Assembly (NCBI RefSeq): GCF_000472905.1
Contig: NZ_AXAR01000001.1
Coordinates: 328,840-365,067, forward strand
Length of the DNA: 36,228 bases
Direction: 5' to 3'
Source: Alicyclobacillus pomorum DSM 14955
Lineage (GTDB): Bacteria > Bacillota > Bacilli > Alicyclobacillales > Alicyclobacillaceae
Below the pieces are notes generated by a model that worked only from the letters and a program-made list of their open reading frames with translations, was not told the origin of the DNA and searched no databases. Shown piece by piece: positions 30,919-36,228 of this stretch. Each line of letters opens with the position of its first letter. The stretch's first letter is position 1. Position numbers and translations under genes: made by a program.

Positions 30919-32067
30919 ATGCCGTTTTACGTTGTGCGCGGTGAGATTCCGCACAAACGACACACGCAGTTTCGGCGTCCGGATGGACAACTGTATAAGG
31001 AAGAAGTGTTTGGTACCAAAGGGTTTTCTGGCATCCAGTCCATCCTCTACCACACGTACCCACCGACAGCCGTTCGCCGCGTGGAGGGACCCGTGCCCGT
31101 GGCGTATGTGCCGGAGGAAGCTGGGCCGCTTCGCCACCGTCACTTTTGGACCAAGCGGCTTGCGACCGAGGGCCATCCGATTGCTGCCCGCCAGTATTTG
31201 CTGGGTAACGACGACGTGTTGTTGGGCACGTGCGTGGCTACGCAGAGCATGGACGATTTCTACAAGAACGGCGAGTGTGACGAAATCCTCTTCATCCATG
31301 AAGGCACTGGTACACTGGAGTCGATGTTTGGGTACATTGAGTTCCGACCCGGTGACTACCTCGTGATTCCCGCCGGAACCATCTACAAACTGGTGATTGA
31401 CAAGCCGGTTCGCTACCTGCTGATTGAATCAGCGAGCCACATCGAAGTGCCGCGGCGTTACCGGAATGAATTCGGCCAGTTTCTCGAGCATGCGCCGTTC
31501 TGTGAACGGGACCTCCGTCCGCCGGTGTACGCGGCGCCCGTCGCGAATGAAGGGGAATTTCCCGTCCGCGTCAAAGCCCGGGGTGCCATCACGACCCTTG
31601 TGCTTGCACATCATCCATTCGATGTTGTCGGCTGGGATGGATATGTGTATCCTTACGCGTTCAACATTGAGGACTTTGAACCGATAACTGGCCGTATTCA
31701 CCTGCCACCTCCGGTGCACCAGACGTTCGCTGGACAGAACTTTGTCGTCTGTTCCTTCGTTCCGAGGTTGTTTGACTATCATCCGGAAGCCATTCCAGTT
31801 CCGTACAACCACAGCAACGTCGACAGTGACGAAGTGTTGTATTATGTACGTGGAAATTTTATGAGTCGACGTGGTGTAGAGGTGGGGTCCATGACGCTGC
31901 ACCCATCTGGAATTCCACACGGACCGCATCCTGGAACGGTGGAAGCCAGCTTGGGGAAGGAGCGCACAGAAGAACTGGCTGTCATGGTGGACACATTCCG
32001 TCCACTCAAGGTATTGAAACCGGCGCTCGCCGTGGAAGATCCCAATTACATGTACTCCTGGCTGTGA
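30919..32067 (+). CDS. hmgA: Homogentisate 1,2-dioxygenase
   Basis: This Fe(II) cupin enzyme opens the ring of homogentisate to maleylacetoacetate. At 382 residues it belongs to the shorter Gram-positive-type enzymes; animal and proteobacterial ones are near 430-445. Two cupin repeats are seen: DEILFIHEGTGTLESMFG...RPGDYLVIPAGT, and NHSNVDSDEVLYYVRGNF with GIPHGPHPG. H298, E305, H334 and H337 form the region of the iron ligands in the second repeat. The start ATG at 30919 follows GGAGGTG. An 18-base palindrome spans its stop codon. Upstream genes encode HPD and FAH, giving nearly the whole tyrosine route in order. Confidence 0.94.
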   Translation: MPFYVVRGEIPHKRHTQFRRPDGQLYKEEVFGTKGFSGIQSILYHTYPPTAVRRVEGPVPVAYVPEEAGPLRHRHFWTKRLATEGHPIAARQYLLGNDDVLLGTCVATQSMDDFYKNGECDEILFIHEGTGTLESMFGYIEFRPGDYLVIPAGTIYKLVIDKPVRYLLIESASHIEVPRRYRNEFGQFLEHAPFCERDLRPPVYAAPVANEGEFPVRVKARGAITTLVLAHHPFDVVGWDGYVYPYAFNIEDFEPITGRIHLPPPVHQTFAGQNFVVCSFVPRLFDYHPEAIPVPYNHSNVDSDEVLYYVRGNFMSRRGVEVGSMTLHPSGIPHGPHPGTVEASLGKERTEELAVMVDTFRPLKVLKPALAVEDPNYMYSWL

Positions 32068-32081
32068 GCCGCGCGGCTCAC
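32064..32081. repeat. Perfect 18-base palindrome at the hmgA stop codon
   Basis: GTGAGCCGCGCGGCTCAC overlaps the hmgA stop (32065-32067) and ends 33 bases before the flavin reductase start. As RNA it forms a GC-rich hairpin that could reduce expression of the last gene or protect the mRNA; as DNA it could bind a dimeric protein. Confidence 0.6.
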
Positions 32082-32113
32082 ACGCGGTGAACTGGAATGG
32101 AGGTGGGTGGCTC

Positions 32114-32743
32114 GTGGTGGAGTTGATACCAGACGCACTCCCGTGGCGGGACGTCTACAAACTTTTGATTGGAGCGATTGTTCCTCGGCCCATCGCGTTT
32201 GTGTCCACCGTCAGTAAGGACGGAATCCGGAACCTCAGTGCTTTCAGCTTTTTCAACGGCGTGTGTCCGAAGCCGTTTATCGTCGCATTTGCGCCGATGT
32301 TCCGCGGACAGGATGGGCAGAAAAAAGACACGCTCCGCAACATCGAGGAAACCCGCCAGTTTGTCATCAACGTGGTCAGTGAAGACATTGTGGAAAAGAT
32401 GAATCTGACTGCCCCTGAGTTTCCACCCGAGGTGGATGAGTTTGAGGTGTCCGGCCTCACGCCCATCCCGAGTGTGGACGTTGCACCGCCACGGGTTGAG
32501 GAAAGCGCCATCCAGATGGAATGCGAGCTTGAGCAAATCCTGCAGTTCGGAGATGGCCCCGGCAGCGGATTTCTCGTGCTTGGTAAAGTGATCCGGATGC
32601 ACGTGCGCGATGACGTGTACGTGGACGGGAAGATCAACCCTGACGCTCTCGCTGCAGTCGGGCGCATGGCGGGGGACGACTATGTGCGGACGCGGGATCG
32701 ATTCAAGCTACCACGCCCGGCTTTACCGCAAGAGAAGTCCTGA
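32114..32743 (+). CDS. Flavin reductase-like FMN-binding protein
   Basis: The 209-residue protein has the flavin reductase split-barrel fold: LLIGAIVPRPIAFVSTVSKDGIRNLSAFSFFNGV, then PFIVAFAP, KDTLRNIEETRQFVINVV and the C-terminal LGKVIRMHVRD. Members either supply reduced FMN to a two-component monooxygenase or act as oxidoreductases in their own right. GTG 32114 is chosen because GGAGGTGG (32099-32106) precedes it; an in-frame GTG at 32087 lies before that site. It is the last gene of the tyrosine operon but has no obvious step in it, as HPD and HmgA do not need flavin. Its 3' end overlaps the convergent glycosyltransferase gene by 64 bases. Confidence 0.88.
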   Translation: MVELIPDALPWRDVYKLLIGAIVPRPIAFVSTVSKDGIRNLSAFSFFNGVCPKPFIVAFAPMFRGQDGQKKDTLRNIEETRQFVINVVSEDIVEKMNLTAPEFPPEVDEFEVSGLTPIPSVDVAPPRVEESAIQMECELEQILQFGDGPGSGFLVLGKVIRMHVRDDVYVDGKINPDALAAVGRMAGDDYVRTRDRFKLPRPALPQEKS

Positions 32744-33831
32744 TGAACGGCCGGTGGGCCAAGTGACAAACGATGATACAGCTTGTGGAACTTTTCTGCC
32801 GTCCGCGACCATTGAAAGCGGTCGGCTTGTTTTTTGGTTCCTGCAGCCAGCGCTTTCAGTCGACTTCGGTCGAGCGCGAGCCTGCGAAGCGTCGCTGCAA
32901 ATGCCGCGGGTCTTGTGAAGTGTTGGACGAGAACGCCACAGCTGTCGTCGACGATTTCCGGAATCCCCCCTTGTCGGCTTGCCACCACGGGCAGACCGGC
33001 CGCTAATGCTTCGACATTGACCATGCCAAACGCTTCGTTGCGCTGTGACGGGCAGACCAGCAAGTCCGCGTCCTGAAAGTATTCCGGTAAGTGTTCCGGC
33101 GCCACGAATCCGACAAAGCGCACAGGAAGCGCGCGGGCCTGTTTCAACAACTTGGCACGGTATTTTCGCTCCCAAGGATGCGTGCCACCGACAACGGTCA
33201 ACTGGACTGGAATCCCCTGGCGCACCAGAATTCGTACGGCTTCCAGGAGCACGTGCACACCCTTTTGTTGAATGACGCGGCCCACATAGAGCAAGCGAAG
33301 CGTTCCCTCGCCTCTCGGAGTGCCATCTGCCGCGAACTTGTGGAGGTCCACGCCGGGATGGATGACCACTGTCTTCCACTGCGCTCGGTGGATGGAGAAC
33401 GTCCGCTCAATGGTGCGCCGTAAGGAGCGGCTGTTGAGAACCACCCGGTCTGCCGACCGTAACGCGTGCCGCGCTGCGGCTGGAGTCAAGTGTTTTCGAC
33501 CCAGGAAGGTCGTGGAATGCAGGTTCAGAATGACCTTGGCATGGGGAACCGCTCTTCGGACAGGACGAACCAGGTGGGGGCGGTTTTCAATTTGCACGAT
33601 GTCCGGCGCGAGTGTGCGCAGCCATTGCAGGGCTTTGCGTTGATACTCGTGTCCGCGCGCAGAGATCCGGATGTGGCCATCCCCATTTTCGGACCTGCTC
33701 GGACTCAACAGGGTGACGTCACAGTTGCGTTGGGTGAGTTCCTGGTACAGCGCATGCACGTAAATCTGGACGGAGCCGCCGCGAACAGGGGGCACTGGCA
33801 GATCTTCTGGCGCGAGAATGGCAATCCTCAC
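32680..33831 (-). CDS. Family 4 glycosyltransferase
   Basis: This GT-B-fold glycosyltransferase of 383 residues transfers a sugar from a nucleotide donor, probably at the cytoplasmic membrane face. The N-terminal half has MRIAILAPEDLPVPPVRGG; the C-terminal half has LLYVGRVIQQKGVHVLLEA, VGGTHPWE and the E-x7-E motif NEAFGMVNVEALAAGLPVVAS (E266, E274). The frame opens at GTG 33840, which overlaps its own GGGAGG site, so GTG 33831 is preferred. The last 20 residues (GKAGRGSLNRSRVRT) are read antisense to the end of the flavin reductase gene and look unconserved. The divergent YheC/YheD gene starts only 33 bases away. Relatives near spore-coat genes are thought to build coat or spore polysaccharides. 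Confidence 0.88.
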   Translation of the reverse strand: MRIAILAPEDLPVPPVRGGSVQIYVHALYQELTQRNCDVTLLSPSRSENGDGHIRISARGHEYQRKALQWLRTLAPDIVQIENRPHLVRPVRRAVPHAKVILNLHSTTFLGRKHLTPAAARHALRSADRVVLNSRSLRRTIERTFSIHRAQWKTVVIHPGVDLHKFAADGTPRGEGTLRLLYVGRVIQQKGVHVLLEAVRILVRQGIPVQLTVVGGTHPWERKYRAKLLKQARALPVRFVGFVAPEHLPEYFQDADLLVCPSQRNEAFGMVNVEALAAGLPVVASRQGGIPEIVDDSCGVLVQHFTRPAAFAATLRRLALDRSRLKALAAGTKKQADRFQWSRTAEKFHKLYHRLSLGPPAVHQDFSCGKAGRGSLNRSRVRT

Positions 33832-33864
33832 TTCCTGCACCTCCCAACAGTTCTTCGGTAGCGT

Positions 33865-35166
33865 ATGCTCGATGCCACGATGTGGAGAGACCTAGACATT
33901 CGCCCATTCCGCCATCGCCCACCTTTCATAGCCTGTAACATGCTCGCGGCGAAATGGGGGATTTCTGTGCTTGTCGCCCTGACTGGCGTACCGCCCGATA
34001 GGCTCACGCATGCGCGCCGACAGTGGACATTTCTACAGCTAGGGCGTGCTGCTGAACAGTTTGGGCTACCACTGATGGTGACTACGCCTGCGGAATTTCA
34101 ACCGCATCGCCGGTGGATAGGAGGTCGTCTATACCGTGCAGACGACGAAGGGTCCCCGTGGACATGTGCTGAAATTCCATTGTCGCGACATGCCGTCGTG
34201 TACGATGCCATGTACCTTTCGGACCTGCAGTTGTTTCGCTCTTCTTTCCACCCATTGCGGCATGCGCTGCACGGTCTTGAGGTACCCGTGTTCAATCCTG
34301 TCCTGCCTCCGAAAGACACCGTGTACCGTGCTCTTTCCGGACGGCCGCTGAAGGGCGGGGGGTTACCTGAGACGAGGTACGACCTTTCGCCGAACGGCGT
34401 ACTTCAATTGTTCAAATCAGTACCTCAGTGGTGGTTGAAGCCCGTGTACGGATCCGGCGGGCGCAATATCTTGTTCGTGCAGAGGCTGAAACCTGGACGG
34501 TACTTGGTCTCCGGGGAACGATTTTTTGGACAGCGATTGGTGGGGGAAGTGAACAGGCGCGAGTTGAAACGCATTTTGTGCCAGGCGATGGAGCGCCGCA
34601 GATATATGGCGCAGCAACACATACCGCTCATCACTTCGAGCGACGGTCGGAAAGTCGACTTTCGCGTCACAGTGCAGCGCAACGAAACCGGCGCGTGGCA
34701 AATAACCGCCATCACCGCCCGGCTGAGCGCCAAGGGTTCGATGTTGACCAATTACCATGCGGGAGGTGCCGTCCAATCGTTGACGCGCTCCAGCGAGGAG
34801 GATCTCGCGTGGATGACGCGTCAGGGGATTCGCGACATTCCGTTTGAGCATGCGCAGGAGTTTGCACTGCGTGTGGCCAAACGCTTGCAGCAGAAGTATC
34901 CGTTGCTCGGCAGCCTCGGCGTAGACGTCGGCCAGTCCGTGGAAGGCGAGTGGTACGTCTACGACTGTAATGGCCGCCCAGGTCGGGACATTCTCACAGA
35001 CCAGGAAGTCGAGGCGTTTGTGCACTCGGTGGCTGGTTTCGCGAAGTATTTGTTGGAGCACCCAAGACGCCGCAGTACCCATTGCCATCCTCTGGACGAC
35101 AAACTGGCGAGCATAGGTGCCCAATCGCCGAGCCTCTGGTACAATGAAAATACAGGCGATTCGTGA
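33865..35166 (+). CDS. YheC/YheD family ATP-grasp protein (spore coat-associated type)
   Basis: The 433-residue product resembles the endospore coat-associated YheC/YheD family of Bacillales, which have an ATP-grasp fold: [14 protein letters not shown] (ATP-binding lysine), [10 protein letters not shown], and a C-terminal LGVDVG...[11 protein letters not shown] with acidic and asparagine Mg ligands. The N-terminal domain (about 20-130) carries [13 protein letters not shown] and VYDAMYLSD. The start is uncertain: ATG 33865 gives full length but has no clear ribosome binding site, and the GGAGAG at 33884-33889 has only ATT 33898 in frame after it. The gene is divergent from the glycosyltransferase. 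Substrate of the presumed ligase is unknown. Confidence 0.82.
   Translation: MLDATMWRDLDIRPFRHRPPFIACNMLAAKWGISVLVALTGVPPDRLTHARRQWTFLQLGRAAEQFGLPLMVTTPAEFQPHRRWIGGRLYRADDEGSPWTCAEIPLSRHAVVYDAMYLSDLQLFRSSFHPLRHALHGLEVPVFNPVLPPKDTVYRALSGRPLKGGGLPETRYDLSPNGVLQLFKSVPQWWLKPVYGSGGRNILFVQRLKPGRYLVSGERFFGQRLVGEVNRRELKRILCQAMERRRYMAQQHIPLITSSDGRKVDFRVTVQRNETGAWQITAITARLSAKGSMLTNYHAGGAVQSLTRSSEEDLAWMTRQGIRDIPFEHAQEFALRVAKRLQQKYPLLGSLGVDVGQSVEGEWYVYDCNGRPGRDILTDQEVEAFVHSVAGFAKYLLEHPRRRSTHCHPLDDKLASIGAQSPSLWYNENTGDS
35137..35145 (+). promoter_or_regulatory. Extended -10 promoter before the M24 peptidase
   Basis: TGGTACAAT is an extended -10 element inside the last codons of the YheC/YheD gene, 36 bases before the peptidase start. 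No good -35 is seen, which is usual for this class. Confidence 0.45.
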
Positions 35167-35180
35167 AAGGGGCGGCGGGG

Positions 35181-36228
35181 ATGGTACAAATAGACATCTA
35201 CCGAGATAGAATTAGACGTTTAGACGCAGTGTTACAGCAAATTCACCTAGACGGAGTCGTTATCACTTCGCCGGCAAGTCTCTATTATTTTACCGGAGTG
35301 TGGCTAGAAACCGGGGAACGGCCAACAGCGTTGATTATTCGGCCGCACAAGGAGCCTGTGTGGATTGTCCACGAAATGTTTGCCAATGAGGTGAGTAGCG
35401 CAGACGTCAAAAAGGTGTTCTGGAAAGACGGGGTTTCGCCGTATCCGCTCATCGGGGAAGCTGTGGGGATAAACGCCCGGCTGGCGATTGACGGGAATTG
35501 GGCTGCTCGGCATGTCATCAAGTTGATGGCCACTCGACCGACCGCGCCGGAACCTGTGGTTGCGGACGCCGTCATCAGTGCGCTGCGCGAACGGAAAGAC
35601 GCGGATGAACTGAGCAAACTGGAAAGAGCGTCCGCGATGGCAGACGAAGTGGTAGGCAAACTCAAGACCATGCTGAGACCCGGGATGACCGAGTTGGAAG
35701 CCACCGAGATGCTTGAACAGTTGTGGGAAGAAGCTGGTTCGGAAGGACTGTCGTTCCCTATCATTGTCGCGGCAGGTGCAAACGGAGCCGCGCCTCACCA
35801 TGAGCCGGATCATTCGAAAATTGAGGAAGGGTCCACCGTTATCGTGGACACCGGCGGTATCTACCAACGTTACGTGTCGGATACCACGCGAACATTTGTC
35901 GTTGGAGAACCTACCGAGGAAATCCGCAAAGTGTACGAGTGTGTATTGCGAGCGCAACAAATTGGCATTGAAACGGCGAAACCCGGCGTTCGCTTGGGGG
36001 ATGTCGACGCAGCGGTGCGCCAGTACATCACCGACCAGGGATACGGTCCGTACTTTACGCATCGGACGGGCCATGGCGTGGGTCTGGACATCCACGAAGA
36101 ACCATTCGTCGTCGCTGGCAACGAAGCCGTGTTGGAAACAGGCATGGTGATGAGCGTCGAGCCTGGCATTTACCTGCCGGGGAAATTCGGGGTTCGCATT
36201 GAGGATCTCGTCGTCATTGAAGAGGACG
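35181..36228 (+). CDS. M24 family aminopeptidase (Xaa-Pro dipeptidase type), 3'-truncated by window
   Basis: About 349 residues are seen before the window ends without a stop. The N-terminal creatinase-like domain ([23 protein letters not shown]) is followed by the pita-bread catalytic domain. The dimetal ligands are all visible: D223 (VDTGG), D234 (SDTTR), H298 (GHGVG), E327 (EPGIY) and E341 (RIEDL), with the substrate-binding histidine near H206 (PHHEPDH). Such cytosolic enzymes release N-terminal residues or split X-Pro dipeptides with Mn2+ or Co2+. ATG 35181 follows AAAGGGG. The gene begins 14 bases after the YheC/YheD stop. Only a short C-terminal piece should be missing. Confidence 0.93.
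   Translation, partial: MVQIDIYRDRIRRLDAVLQQIHLDGVVITSPASLYYFTGVWLETGERPTALIIRPHKEPVWIVHEMFANEVSSADVKKVFWKDGVSPYPLIGEAVGINARLAIDGNWAARHVIKLMATRPTAPEPVVADAVISALRERKDADELSKLERASAMADEVVGKLKTMLRPGMTELEATEMLEQLWEEAGSEGLSFPIIVAAGANGAAPHHEPDHSKIEEGSTVIVDTGGIYQRYVSDTTRTFVVGEPTEEIRKVYECVLRAQQIGIETAKPGVRLGDVDAAVRQYITDQGYGPYFTHRTGHGVGLDIHEEPFVVAGNEAVLETGMVMSVEPGIYLPGKFGVRIEDLVVIEED

Overview
The window looks like the chromosome of a moderately GC-rich, spore-forming Firmicute, most probably of the Alicyclobacillus type. The reasons are a YheC/YheD spore-coat-type protein, strong AGGAGG-type ribosome binding sites, frequent TTG and GTG starts, lipoprotein and Sec signals of Gram-positive style, and a Bacillales-like gene for monofunctional proline dehydrogenase. 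This is inference from gene content only; no rRNA is present to fix the taxon. No tRNA, rRNA, CRISPR array, transposase or integrase was seen.

Layout. (1) 1-6350 is mostly housekeeping: a small membrane protein, an inositol-monophosphatase-family enzyme, nicotinate phosphoribosyltransferase, IspH, a tiny membrane protein with a strong terminator, a repeat-rich intergenic stretch, proline dehydrogenase, and a convergent DUF2161 nuclease-fold protein. (2) 6670-26915 is a large accessory carbohydrate locus. It holds two secreted discoidin-DUF4855 proteins, a CUT1-type ABC importer without its ATPase, a GNAT acetyltransferase, an enolase-superfamily enzyme, five Gfo/Idh/MocA oxidoreductases, a metallophosphoesterase on the opposite strand, NanE (ManNAc-6-P epimerase), a nucleoside/H+-symporter-family permease, and two xylose-isomerase-like TIM-barrel enzymes. 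(3) 26972-28573 is a stand-alone glutamate-synthase-like FMN protein with a membrane anchor. (4) 28763-32743 is a tyrosine/homogentisate operon (HPD, FAH-family hydrolase, homogentisate dioxygenase, flavin reductase). (5) 32680-36228 holds a GT4 glycosyltransferase on the minus strand, a divergent YheC/YheD protein, and an M24 aminopeptidase cut by the window end.

How the genes may work together. In the accessory locus the DUF4855 proteins are exported and probably act on or bind a glycan. The ABC and MFS transporters import products. The Gfo/Idh enzymes, TIM-barrel isomerases/lyases and enolase-type enzyme look like a redox route for unusual or N-acetylated sugars, with NanE feeding GlcNAc-6-P. 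The substrate is not known from sequence. No transcription factor, ABC ATPase or classical glycoside hydrolase lies in the window. The second DUF4855 gene and the MFS permease (about 18.15-21.7 kb) are clearly more AT-rich than their neighbours and look like a later insertion into the locus.
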